From contig NZ_FMUJ01000003.1 of assembly GCF_900100965.1 (NCBI RefSeq), positions 744,001 through 808,000 on the forward strand: 64,000 nucleotides of DNA, given 5' to 3'. Source of the stretch: Variovorax sp. EL159 (GTDB lineage: Bacteria > Pseudomonadota > Gammaproteobacteria > Burkholderiales > Burkholderiaceae_C). Below, piece by piece: positions 35,914 through 44,670 of this stretch; within the stretch, counting starts at the first letter, position 1, and every line of letters begins with the position of its first letter. Both the position numbers and the translations under genes were made by a program. Below the pieces are notes generated by a model. It was not told the DNA's origin. It searched no databases and saw only the letters and a program-made list of their open reading frames with translations.

Positions 35914-38733
35914 ATGAACCGTGCGCGATGGCGGACCGCAATCCATGGTGTAGCTGTTGCGGCGTTGGCCGTTTCGCTCGCCGCATGCAAACCTGAGCCA
36001 GCGGGCACGGCAGCGCCGGCAACACCGGCCGAAGCGGCCGCCCCGCCCGTGGCTGCGGCCTCTTCGGCCGCGGCGGCGGCGCCTGTGGTCGCGGTGCCGG
36101 TCGGCATTCCGGCCGCGTTGCAGGAACGCGCCGACGCCCTGCTCGCCGCGCACCGGCAGATGATCGTGCTGATGACCGGCGAGCGCGCGCTCGGCGCGGC
36201 CGAGAAGCGCGCCGTCGGGGCCGTCGGCCAGTTGCTGTTTCATGACATGCAGGAGCGCCAGCGCGCACTGATCGCGCAGGCCGGCGACATGGCCGACCCG
36301 GCCACGGTGCCGGCCCTGAACGCGCTGCTGGACCGCATCGAAAGCGAGCCGAGCTGGTTCGATGCCGACCGCCTGGCGTTCAAGGAGTTTTTGGGCGAGC
36401 TGAGCACGCGCTATGGGCAGGCGCAGTCGCTGCCCGGCCTCAAGCTTGGCCGCCGCGCGAGCGAAGACTTGTCGGTGCTCGCCGAGATCGAGCAGGCCTA
36501 CGACCGCGAGCTGAAAGACGTGTTCGGCCGCTTTGCGCAGCGCGGCATCGAGCCCCAGCGCGAGAAGTGGGCCGACTACGTGGCCAAGCTGCAGGGCCTG
36601 TATTCGCGCGACAAGATCCTGAAGGACTTCGGCTCCATCGTTCCCTACACCCAGCCCGCGGGCGGTGCCAAGGACAAGGAAGGCGGCGACGTGCGCGAGA
36701 TCTTCGGCACCTCGCTGCCCCCGAAGACCGTGGTGCTGACCTTCGACGACGGCCCGCACGCCAAGCACACCGACGAGATCCTGGAAATCTTGAAGCGCTA
36801 CGACGCGCCGGCCATCTTCTTCGAGCTCGGCCAGAACCTGGGCAAGCTCGACGCGCAGGGCAAGGCGCAGCTCGGCGCCAATGGCGCGGTGGCCAAGCGC
36901 GTGCTGGCCGCCGGGCACGTGCTGGCCAACCACAGCTTCAGCCACAGCATGATGGCCAAGATGAGCGACGACGCGGTGCGCAACGAGGCCACCGAAACCG
37001 AAGCCCTGCTCGACGCCACCGGCCGCCCGCAATCGACCCTGTTCCGCTTTCCCTACGGCGCGCGCAACGAAGACAAGCTGAGCACCGTCGAGGCGCTCAA
37101 GCTGCGCTCCATGCTCTGGACCGTCGACTCGATGGACTGGGCCGACCCGGTGCCCAAGTCGATTGCCGACCGCGTGCTGGCCGAGGTCGACAAGGCCAAG
37201 CGCGGCGTGATCCTGTTCCACGACATCCAGGGCCGCACCGTGCAGGCCCTGCCCACGGTGCTCGACCAGTTGGTGGCCGACGGCTACCGCTTCGCCACCT
37301 GGCGCGACGGCAAGTTCGTCGTCAACGCCCCCAAGAAGGCGGCGCCCGACGACGGCGTGGCTGCCGCCGGCGACACGCTCTATCGCGAGAGCCACGCACT
37401 CGTGATCGGCATCGACAAGTACGCCAAGTGGCCCGGCCTGCACCATGCGGTGCCCGATGCCAAGGCGATGGAGCAGCTGCTCGTCACGCGCTTCGGCTTC
37501 AAGCCCGAGAACGTCACGGCGCTGTACGACGGCGAAGCCACGCGCGCCAACATCCTGCGCGTGCTCAACGACAAGCTCACCGACAGCAAGCGCGTGAAGC
37601 GCGACGACCGCGTGCTGGTGTTCTTTGCCGGCCACGGCAGCACCCGCAAGCTCGCCAGCGGGCGCGACGTCGGCTACATCATCCCGGTCGATGCGGCGCT
37701 GGACGACCTCGCCTCCGACGCCATCTCGATGCCTCAGTTGCAGGAAGTGGCCGAGGCGCTGTCGGCCAAGCACGTGCTCTTTCTGGTGGACGCCTGCTAC
37801 TCGGGCCTGGGCCTCACGCGCGGCGGTGCGCCGCGCGGCAGCAAGAACTTCCTGAGCGACAACGCGCGCCGCATCGGCCGCCAGATGATCACCGCCGGCG
37901 GTGCCGACCAGCAGGTGGCCGACGACGGCCCCGGTGGCCATTCGGTCTTTACCTGGACGGTGCTGCAGGCGCTGTCGGGCAAGGCCGACCTGAATGGCGA
38001 TGGCGTCATCACCGGCACCGAGCTCGCGGCCTACGTGGCACCGGCCGTCTCGGCCATCGCGCGGCAGACGCCGGCCTTCGGCAGCCTGCCGGGCTCGGAG
38101 GGCGGCGAATTCGTGTTCGAGCTGCCCGTGGACCGCGAAGGCCTCAGCGGCGACAGCGTGCAGCTCGACGCAGCCGCCAGCCAGGTCAACAAGCGCATCG
38201 ACGAAGCCAACGAGCAGGCCGTGCATGCCGCCGCGCCGCCCAAGGCCGGTGCAGCAGCCGGTGCACCGGCCATCGAGGTGGTGGTGAAGAACCTGGAAGG
38301 CGGCGATGCCAAGCTGACCATGCCGGCCGCCGCGCCGCTCCCGCCACGCGTGGCCGCGCAGCGCGCCAACGACCGTGGCCTGCAGCTGTACCGCGAGCGC
38401 CGCTACGACGAGGCCGAAGCCGCCTTCACCGAATCGCTGAAGCTGCAGCCGCGCTTTGCGCTGGCGGCCAACAACCTGGGCTTTGTGTACTTCAAGCGCG
38501 GCAAGCCGGTTGAGGCCGCGCGCTGGTTCGAGCAGGCCATCGAGATGGACGGCAGCCGCGCGCTCGCCTACCTGAACCTCGGCGATGCGTACCTGCAGGC
38601 CGGCAACGACACCAAGGCGCTGGCCGCCTACACCACCTTCGTCGGCCTGTCGCCCAAGCACGCACGCGTTGCGTCGCTGCAGGCCTGGATCGCCACGCCC
38701 GACGCAGCGCACCGCCCTCAACTCACGCAATGA
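35914..38733 (+). CDS. Lipoprotein fusing NodB deacetylase, caspase-like peptidase, EF-hand and TPRs
   Basis: A 939-residue exported protein with an unusual domain order. Residues 1-25 are a lipoprotein signal (LAAC, Cys25), then an Ala/Pro linker and a helical region (about 60-245). A NodB polysaccharide deacetylase follows: TFDDGPH (276-282, catalytic Asp278), metal ligands Asp279, His340 and His344, plus RFPYGAR, a DSMDW motif and LFHD. A caspase-like (C14) domain starts near 494, with His574 in FAGHGS and Cys628 in DACYSG. DLNGDGVITGTE (692-703) is a canonical EF-hand loop. Residues about 815-930 form three TPRs. Both active sites look intact. It is 15 bases after the BMP gene. Substrates are unknown. 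Confidence 0.9.
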   Translation: MNRARWRTAIHGVAVAALAVSLAACKPEPAGTAAPATPAEAAAPPVAAASSAAAAAPVVAVPVGIPAALQERADALLAAHRQMIVLMTGERALGAAEKRAVGAVGQLLFHDMQERQRALIAQAGDMADPATVPALNALLDRIESEPSWFDADRLAFKEFLGELSTRYGQAQSLPGLKLGRRASEDLSVLAEIEQAYDRELKDVFGRFAQRGIEPQREKWADYVAKLQGLYSRDKILKDFGSIVPYTQPAGGAKDKEGGDVREIFGTSLPPKTVVLTFDDGPHAKHTDEILEILKRYDAPAIFFELGQNLGKLDAQGKAQLGANGAVAKRVLAAGHVLANHSFSHSMMAKMSDDAVRNEATETEALLDATGRPQSTLFRFPYGARNEDKLSTVEALKLRSMLWTVDSMDWADPVPKSIADRVLAEVDKAKRGVILFHDIQGRTVQALPTVLDQLVADGYRFATWRDGKFVVNAPKKAAPDDGVAAAGDTLYRESHALVIGIDKYAKWPGLHHAVPDAKAMEQLLVTRFGFKPENVTALYDGEATRANILRVLNDKLTDSKRVKRDDRVLVFFAGHGSTRKLASGRDVGYIIPVDAALDDLASDAISMPQLQEVAEALSAKHVLFLVDACYSGLGLTRGGAPRGSKNFLSDNARRIGRQMITAGGADQQVADDGPGGHSVFTWTVLQALSGKADLNGDGVITGTELAAYVAPAVSAIARQTPAFGSLPGSEGGEFVFELPVDREGLSGDSVQLDAAASQVNKRIDEANEQAVHAAAPPKAGAAAGAPAIEVVVKNLEGGDAKLTMPAAAPLPPRVAAQRANDRGLQLYRERRYDEAEAAFTESLKLQPRFALAANNLGFVYFKRGKPVEAARWFEQAIEMDGSRALAYLNLGDAYLQAGNDTKALAAYTTFVGLSPKHARVASLQAWIATPDAAHRPQLTQ

Positions 38734-38737
38734 ACCC

Positions 38738-39709
38738 ATGACGACGAACACTACTTCCCTGCTTCAGCGCCTGCGCGGTCCGCTCGTTGCCGCCGTGGTC
38801 GGGCTTGCGCTCACGGGCTGCGTCGGGGTCTACAGCAAGTCCGACGTGGTCAGCATCAACAGCAGCACGCGCCTGGACGACACGCCGCGCATCGCGGTGC
38901 TCTCGGCCTTCGAGCCCGAGCTGAAGCTGCTGCTGACCCGCCTGCAAGGGCCGGTGAAGCACAGCGTGAACGGCGTGGAGTTCACCACCGGCACGCTCGA
39001 AGGCAAGCCGGTGGTGCTGTTCCTGTCGGGCATCAGCATGACGAACGCGACCATGAACACGCAGCTCGTGCTCAACCGCTTTCGCATCACGAACATCGTG
39101 TTCAGCGGCATCGCGGGCGGCGTGAACCCGCAGCTGCACGTGGGCGACGTCACGGTGCCGGCGCAATGGGGCCAGTACCTCGAAGTACTGATGGCGCGCG
39201 AAACCGCGCCGGGCAAATACAGCGCGCCGCCCTTCATCACCGACGCCACGCTGCCCAACTTCGGGATGATGTTTCCGCGTCCGGTCGAAGTGCGCTCGGC
39301 GGCCAAGCCGGAGATCGCGCGCAAGTTCTGGTTCGAGGCCGACCCGAAGATGCTCGAGGTGGCGCGCAGCATCCGCAACGTCGACCTGGCGAACTGCAGC
39401 GCGGGCAAGTGCCTGGCGCGCAAGCCGCAACTGGTGGTGGGCGGCAACGGCGTCTCGGGCCAGGCCTTCATGGACAACAAGGCGTACCGCGAATACACCT
39501 ACAAGACCTTCCAGGCCAACGTGCTCGACATGGAAACTGCGGCCGTGGGCATGGTCGCCTACAGCAACGGCGTGCCGTACATCGCCTTCCGTTCGCTCAG
39601 CGACCTCGCGGGCGGCGGCGACGGAGAGAACGAAATGGGCACCTTCATGAGCATCGCGGCGGACAACTCCGCCAAGGTCATGCTGGCGTTCCTGGCCGCC
39701 TGGAAGTGA
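38738..39709 (+). CDS. Lipoprotein of the MTA/SAH nucleosidase-purine phosphorylase superfamily
   Basis: A 323-residue exported protein. The signal peptide ends in the lipobox LTGC (Cys28), and the mature part is a PNP_UDP_1 (nucleoside phosphorylase/nucleosidase) domain: RIAVLSAFEPELKLLLTRL, LFLSGISMTNATMNTQLVL, FSGIAGGVNPQLHVGDV and the late VLDMETAAVGMVAY with the Met-Glu pair that contacts the ribose. FRSLSDLAGGG holds the catalytic-type Asp. Family enzymes split nucleosides into base and sugar; this one would work outside the cytoplasm. It lies in the importer operon, 4 bases after the caspase gene, and overlaps the next gene. Confidence 0.88.
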   Translation: MTTNTTSLLQRLRGPLVAAVVGLALTGCVGVYSKSDVVSINSSTRLDDTPRIAVLSAFEPELKLLLTRLQGPVKHSVNGVEFTTGTLEGKPVVLFLSGISMTNATMNTQLVLNRFRITNIVFSGIAGGVNPQLHVGDVTVPAQWGQYLEVLMARETAPGKYSAPPFITDATLPNFGMMFPRPVEVRSAAKPEIARKFWFEADPKMLEVARSIRNVDLANCSAGKCLARKPQLVVGGNGVSGQAFMDNKAYREYTYKTFQANVLDMETAAVGMVAYSNGVPYIAFRSLSDLAGGGDGENEMGTFMSIAADNSAKVMLAFLAAWK

Positions 39710-40452
39710 CGGCGGCGTCCGTTCTTCGTCCCCTTCGACTTGTTCTGCTTCCGGGCATGGACGGCACGGGCGATCTCTTCGAGCCCCTGGCGCAAGCCAT
39801 GGGCCAATGCGACACCATCGACGTGGTGCGCTACCCCGGCACCGAAGCGCTGGGCTATGACGAACTCGAACGGCTGGTGCGCGCGCAATTGCCCGCCAGC
39901 CAGCCTTTCGTGCTGCTCGGCGAATCCTTCTCGGGCCCGCTGGCCATCTCGATCGCGGCATCCCCGCCACCGGGGCTGCGCGGGCTGATCCTGTGCTGCA
40001 GCTTTGCCCGCAGCCCCAAGCCGGGGCTGGCGCTGTTGCGCGGCGGTTTGCTCGAGATGTCGATGAAGTTCATCCACTCCGGCCTGATGCGTGGCCCCAT
40101 GCGCCACATGCTGCTGGGCCGCTTCGCCACGCCGCGTCTTGCGGCGTCGCTGCAGGATTCACTGCGGCAGGCGACAGCCGCCGTCATGACGCGCCGCATG
40201 AAAGAAGTGCAGCGCGTGAACGTGATCGACAAACTCTCGCAGGTGCGCGTGCCCGCGATGTACCTGCAAGCCATGCACGACCGCATCGTGCCCGAGCAGG
40301 CCGCTCGTATCGTGCAACGCGCCCTGCCAAGCCTTCGCATCGTGCGCCTGGAGGGGCCGCACGGCCTGCTGCAGGCCGCGCCCGTTGCCGCCGCCCGCGC
40401 CATCGAAACCTTTTGCCGCGAGCTTGGCAACCCCGAGCCCGCCACACCATGA
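39706..40452 (+). CDS. Alpha/beta hydrolase, GTG start
   Basis: A 248-residue cytoplasmic alpha/beta hydrolase. The nucleophile Ser lies in GESFSG, the Asp in MHDRIVP, and the His in GPHGLLQ, so the triad looks complete. LVLLPGMDGTGDLF is the N-terminal oxyanion strand of this subfamily. The GTG at 39706 overlaps the upstream TGA (GTGA), and the gene's own stop overlaps the ATPase start (ATGA), so it is firmly built into the operon. The substrate is unknown; lipid or ester hydrolysis is a family-level guess. Confidence 0.83.
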   Translation: MTAASVLRPLRLVLLPGMDGTGDLFEPLAQAMGQCDTIDVVRYPGTEALGYDELERLVRAQLPASQPFVLLGESFSGPLAISIAASPPPGLRGLILCCSFARSPKPGLALLRGGLLEMSMKFIHSGLMRGPMRHMLLGRFATPRLAASLQDSLRQATAAVMTRRMKEVQRVNVIDKLSQVRVPAMYLQAMHDRIVPEQAARIVQRALPSLRIVRLEGPHGLLQAAPVAAARAIETFCRELGNPEPATP

Positions 40453-42050
40453 ACCCCACTGTGCTCCGGCTAGACGGCATCACCAAGCGCTTCGGCGAAC
40501 TGGTGGCCAACGATGCCATTTCCCTCGACCTGCAAGCCGGCGAGGTGCTCGCGCTGCTCGGCGAGAACGGCGCGGGCAAGTCGACGCTCATGTCGATCCT
40601 GTTCGGCCACTATGTCGCCGACGAAGGCCACATCGAAGTGTTCGGTGCGCCGCTGCCGCCCGGCAACCCCAAGGCTGCGCTCGCCGCCGGTGTCGGCATG
40701 GTGCACCAGCACTTCACGCTGGCCGACAACCTCAGCGTGCTCGACAACGTGATGATGGGCACCGAGCCGCTGTGGCGCCCGGTGTCGCGCCGCGCGGCCG
40801 CGCGCGAACGGCTGCTGGAAGTGGCGCAGCGCTTTGGCCTGCCGGTGCAGCCCGACGCGAAGATCGGCAGCCTGTCGGTCGGTGAACGCCAGCGCGTCGA
40901 AATTCTCAAGGCGCTGTACCGCGGCGCCCGCATCCTGATCCTCGACGAGCCGACCGCCGTGCTGACGCCGCAGGAAAGCGAAGCGCTGTTCGCCACGCTC
41001 GCGCAGATGGTGGCGCAGGGCCTGTCGGTCATCTTCATCAGCCACAAGCTGGGCGAGGTGCTGCGCGTGTCGCACCGCGTGGCCGTTCTGCGCGGCGGCA
41101 AGCTGGTGGCCGAGGCGCGCACGGCCGACACCACGCAGGCGCAGCTGGCGCTGTGGATGGTGGGCCATGCGGTCGAGGCGCCGCAGCGTCGGCCCGCGAA
41201 GTCGGTGGGCGATGCGATTTGCGTGCTGGACCATGTGAGCACCGCGGCCAGCAAGGACGGCGGCCAGGACCGGCTGCGCGAGGTGTCGCTGACGCTGCGC
41301 GCGGGCGAAATCACCGCCATCGCGGGCGTGTCGGGCAACGGGCAGGTGGCGCTGGCCGAGCTGCTGTGCGGCACGCGCCGGGCCAGTTCGGGCTCCGCGC
41401 AGTTGATGGGTCGGGCACTGCCGCCCTCGCCTGCGCGGCTGGTGCAGCGCGGCGTGGCGCGAATTCCGGAAGACCGGCACGCGGTCGGCGTGGTCGGCGA
41501 CCTGCCGGTGTGGGAGAACGCGGTGTCGGAGCGGCTGCGCAGCCCGGTCTTCTCACGCTGGTCGTTCATCGTGAAGCGCGCGGCCGCGCGCCTGCACGCC
41601 CGGCGCATCGAAAAAGCATTCGACGTGCGCGGTGCCGGCCTGATGGCGCCGGCCCGCTCGCTCTCTGGCGGGAACATGCAGAAATTGATTCTGGGGCGCG
41701 CATTGCTGGCGCCCGAGCAGCCCGACGAGGCCAAGGGCAGCGACAACAAGAAGTACCCGACACGCGCGCCGCGCCTGATCGTGGCGCACCAACCGACCTG
41801 GGGCCTCGACATCGGCGCGGTCGCCTATGTGCAGCAGCAGCTCATTGCCGCGCGCGATGCCGGCGCGGCGGTGCTGGTGATTTCCGACGACCTCGACGAA
41901 GTGCTCACGCTGGGCGACCGCGTGGCCGTGATGCATGGCGGCCACCTGGGCGAAGCACGCCCCGCCGCGGCCTGGACACGCGAAGCCATCGGCCTGGCCA
42001 TGGCCGGCGCGACTGCTGCCGCCCCGCAACGCACGGGAGCCTCGTCATGA
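40449..42050 (+). CDS. ABC importer ATPase with two ATP-binding domains (BMP/nucleoside type)
   Basis: A 533-residue ATPase of the sugar/nucleoside-importer type. Domain 1 (about 5-235) has Walker A GENGAGKST, signature SVGERQRVEIL and Walker B ILDEPTAVLTP. Domain 2 (about 260-520) has a degenerate Walker A (GVSGNGQ), the signature LSGGNMQK, and VAHQPTWGLD. An unusual 16-20-residue insertion rich in acidic and basic residues lies between signature 2 and Walker B 2. Its start overlaps the hydrolase stop and its stop overlaps the permease start. It works with the BMP protein at 34894 and the two permeases downstream. Confidence 0.94.
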   Translation: MNPTVLRLDGITKRFGELVANDAISLDLQAGEVLALLGENGAGKSTLMSILFGHYVADEGHIEVFGAPLPPGNPKAALAAGVGMVHQHFTLADNLSVLDNVMMGTEPLWRPVSRRAAARERLLEVAQRFGLPVQPDAKIGSLSVGERQRVEILKALYRGARILILDEPTAVLTPQESEALFATLAQMVAQGLSVIFISHKLGEVLRVSHRVAVLRGGKLVAEARTADTTQAQLALWMVGHAVEAPQRRPAKSVGDAICVLDHVSTAASKDGGQDRLREVSLTLRAGEITAIAGVSGNGQVALAELLCGTRRASSGSAQLMGRALPPSPARLVQRGVARIPEDRHAVGVVGDLPVWENAVSERLRSPVFSRWSFIVKRAAARLHARRIEKAFDVRGAGLMAPARSLSGGNMQKLILGRALLAPEQPDEAKGSDNKKYPTRAPRLIVAHQPTWGLDIGAVAYVQQQLIAARDAGAAVLVISDDLDEVLTLGDRVAVMHGGHLGEARPAAAWTREAIGLAMAGATAAAPQRTGASS

Positions 42051-43114
42051 TGCGGCTCGAACGACGCCACGAGACCTCGCGCGCCGCGCTGGTGCTCGCA
42101 CCGATCGGCGCGGTCGTCTTCACCATGGTGGTGAGCGCGCTGCTGGTGCTGTGGGCCGGCGCGCCGGTCGGCCGCACCTATGCGCTGCTGCTGCAGGGCG
42201 GCTTCGGCTCGGTGTTCGCGTGGAGCGAAACGCTGACGCGCGCGATCCCGCTGATCCTTACCGGCCTGGCGGCCACGGTCGCCTTTAAAGCGCGGCTGTT
42301 CAACATCGGGGCCGAAGGCCAGCTCTACGCGGGCGCGCTGGCGGCCGTGGCGGTGGGCGGCATGCATGGCGGCACGGGCTTCGAGCTGTCGCCCTGGCTG
42401 CTGTTCCCGCTGATGATGCTGGCGGCAGCGGTGGCTGGCGCGCTGATGCTGCTGGGCCCGGCGCTGATGAAGAACAAGCTCGGCGTCGACGAGGTGGTGA
42501 CCACGCTGCTCATCAACTTCATCGTGCTGCTGGGCGTGTCCGCGCTGCTCGACGGGCCGATGAAAGACCCGACCGCGATGGGCTGGCCGCAGAGCGTGTC
42601 GCTGCAGTCCGACCTCGAACTCGGCAAGCTGATCGCGCAGACCCGCGTGCACACCGGGCTGCTGTGGGCCGTGTCGCTCGCGGTGATGGTCTGGGCGCTC
42701 TTCAAATACACGGTGCTGGGCTTCGACATCCGCGCCGTGGGCGCCAACGCGCGCGCCGCCGCCTTTGCCGGCGTGCCGGTGACGCGCACCGTGGTCATGG
42801 TGGCGCTGCTCTCGGGCGCCTTGGCCGGGCTGGCCGGCGCCATCGAGGTGGCCGGCCGCACCAGCTACGTCACGCTCGACATGTCGCCGGGCTACGGCTA
42901 CACCGGCATCGTGATCGCGATGCTCGCGGGGCTGCATCCACTGGGGGTGATCGCCGCTGGCGTGTTCGTGGCCGGCGTGCTGGTCGGCGCGGACACCATG
43001 AGCCGCGCGGTCGGCGTGCCGACGTACATCGCCGACGTGATCGTGGCCGCGTCGCTGATCGCGGTGCTGGTGGCGACCTTGCTGACGCAGTACCGGGTGA
43101 GGATGAAGAAATGA
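42047..43114 (+). CDS. ABC importer permease, BMP/nucleoside type (first)
   Basis: A 355-residue inner-membrane permease with about ten hydrophobic segments. LILTGLAATVAFKARLFNIG followed by AEGQLYAGA is the hallmark of BMP-type (YufP/RbsC-like) permeases, and FDIRAVGANARAAAFAGV is the coupling loop that contacts the ATPase. Its start overlaps the ATPase stop. It pairs with the second permease at 43248 to form the channel for a nucleoside or nucleobase. Confidence 0.94.
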   Translation: MMRLERRHETSRAALVLAPIGAVVFTMVVSALLVLWAGAPVGRTYALLLQGGFGSVFAWSETLTRAIPLILTGLAATVAFKARLFNIGAEGQLYAGALAAVAVGGMHGGTGFELSPWLLFPLMMLAAAVAGALMLLGPALMKNKLGVDEVVTTLLINFIVLLGVSALLDGPMKDPTAMGWPQSVSLQSDLELGKLIAQTRVHTGLLWAVSLAVMVWALFKYTVLGFDIRAVGANARAAAFAGVPVTRTVVMVALLSGALAGLAGAIEVAGRTSYVTLDMSPGYGYTGIVIAMLAGLHPLGVIAAGVFVAGVLVGADTMSRAVGVPTYIADVIVAASLIAVLVATLLTQYRVRMKK

Positions 43115-43133
43115 CGGCAGCGCTGACTTCTTC

Positions 43134-43241
43134 TGCCTTGCTCCTTCCCCTCCCGGGGGAAGGCTGGGATGGGGGCATCGGCCTCCACTTCGAGCGCCGC
43201 CTGCCCCCACCCCAACCCTCTCCCGACGGGAGAGGGAGAGA
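43134..43241. repeat. Dispersed paired-hairpin repeat, copy 2, inside the importer operon
   Basis: This is the second copy of the element at 9924-10031. CCTTCCCC (43143-43150) pairs with GGGGAAGG (43156-43163), and CCCTCTCCC (43216-43224) pairs perfectly with GGGAGAGGG (43228-43236). The purine-rich 3' arm overlaps the likely ribosome site of the second permease (GGGAG at 43234-43238, ATG at 43248). It is the only long gap between the importer genes. Confidence 0.8.
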
Positions 43242-43247
43242 CACCCC

Positions 43248-44171
43248 ATGACCGACCTTCTCGACATCCTTGCCAACCCGGCCTTCTGGGTCGCCGTGCT
43301 GCGCATCGCCACGCCGCTGATCCTCGGCACGCTCGGCGTGCTGCTGTGCGAACGCGCGGGCGTGCTCAACCTGGGCATCGAAGGGATCATGGTCGCGGGC
43401 GCCTTCACCGGCTGGCTCGCGGTGTACGCCGGCGCGCCGCTGTGGGTGGGCGTCGGCGTGGCCGCGCTCACGGGCATGGTGTTCGGGCTGCTGCATGCCT
43501 TCCTGACCGTGGGCCTTGCGCTGTCGCAGCACGTGTCGGGCCTGGGCATCACCCTGCTTGCGACCGCGCTCAGCTACTTCGGCTACCGCGTGAGCTTTCC
43601 GAAGGTCAACACGCCGCCGACCATCACGCCCTTCGCGCCGATGGACTGGCTGCCCATCCCGATCCTGAGCGCGCAGACCGCGCTCACGCTCTTCGCGCTG
43701 CTGCTGGTGCCGGTGGTTGGCTGGGTGCTCTACCGCACGCCGCTGGGCCTTGCGCTGCGCATGGCCGGCGAGAACCCGCAGGCCGCGGAAAGCCAGGGCG
43801 TGTCGGTCGCGGCCACGCGCACCGGCGCCATCGTCGCGGGCTCGGCGCTGATGGGCATGGCGGGCTCGTTCCTCACGCTGTCGGCCTTCAACGCCTTCTT
43901 CTTCAACATGGTGAACGGGCGCGGCTGGATCTGCGTGGCGCTGGTGGTGTTTGCCTCGTGGCGGCCCGGCAAGGCCTTGTTGGGCGCCCTGCTCTTCGCA
44001 TTCTTCGACGCGCTGCAGCTGCGGCTGCAGCAATCGGGCGATGCCGTGCTGCCCTACCAGCTTTACCTGATGCTGCCGTACCTGCTGTCGATCCTGGCGC
44101 TGGTGCTGGTCGCGCGCAAGGCCAGCTATCCGCAGGCACTGATGAAGCCCTACCGCAAGGGAGAACGCTGA
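43248..44171 (+). CDS. ABC importer permease, BMP/nucleoside type (second)
   Basis: A 307-residue inner-membrane permease with about nine hydrophobic segments. TLGVLLCERAGVLNLGIEG followed by IMVAGAF is the family hallmark, LRMAGENPQAAESQGVSV is the coupling loop, and LYLMLPYLLSILALVLVARK the last helix. It completes the importer with the binding protein, ATPase and first permease. The only apparent ribosome site is provided by the 3' arm of the repeat in front of it. Its TGA overlaps the next ATG by one base. Confidence 0.94.
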   Translation: MTDLLDILANPAFWVAVLRIATPLILGTLGVLLCERAGVLNLGIEGIMVAGAFTGWLAVYAGAPLWVGVGVAALTGMVFGLLHAFLTVGLALSQHVSGLGITLLATALSYFGYRVSFPKVNTPPTITPFAPMDWLPIPILSAQTALTLFALLLVPVVGWVLYRTPLGLALRMAGENPQAAESQGVSVAATRTGAIVAGSALMGMAGSFLTLSAFNAFFFNMVNGRGWICVALVVFASWRPGKALLGALLFAFFDALQLRLQQSGDAVLPYQLYLMLPYLLSILALVLVARKASYPQALMKPYRKGER

Positions 44172-44632
44172 TGAAGACAACGCTCTTCCCCACGCGCGGC
44201 GCCCTGCTGGCCGCATGGCTGGCGCTGTGCGGCGCGAACGCGCAGGCGCTGGGCGCCGACTACAGCTACGAGACCTTCAAGACGCCGGACACGGTCAACT
44301 GGGTGCAGCTGTGCGGCACCTGGGGCAAGGACCACCAGGGCACCTACCGCGTGGTGCATGCCGAGCAGTTCGCGCAGTCGTTCCTCTACGTGCAGTGGAT
44401 GGGGCGCGATGCCAACGGCAGCCTGCAGGCCGAGCACACCGTCGCCATTGCCGAGTTGGACAACGACCATGCGGAGATCGCGTTGTCGGATCTCACTTGC
44501 CGCGCCTCCCCGCGCGGCGTTGTGGTCACGGCCAAGGCCTCTTCAGGGCATGACGACAAGCTGCGGCGGGTGACGATCGAGGTCGGGCCGGCGGCCGGGC
44601 AGTACCGGTATCGGGCGCAGCGCACTCGTTGA
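44171..44632 (+). CDS. Small exported protein of unknown function in the importer operon
   Basis: A 153-residue protein with a Sec signal (hydrophobic residues about 10-22, cut near AQALGA). The mature part contains YSYETFKTPDTVNWVQLCG, two cysteines that may form a disulfide, and a beta-rich pattern (QSFLYVQWMGRDANG, HTVAIAELDNDHAEIALSD). I do not recognise a family. The ATG overlaps the permease stop, and its last codons overlap the frame after it, so it belongs to the operon. A periplasmic accessory to the importer is a reasonable guess. Confidence 0.65.
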   Translation: MKTTLFPTRGALLAAWLALCGANAQALGADYSYETFKTPDTVNWVQLCGTWGKDHQGTYRVVHAEQFAQSFLYVQWMGRDANGSLQAEHTVAIAELDNDHAEIALSDLTCRASPRGVVVTAKASSGHDDKLRRVTIEVGPAAGQYRYRAQRTR

Positions 44633-44670
44633 ACGGAATCTCTGTTGATAAGCAACGCTGCCCGCTCCTG

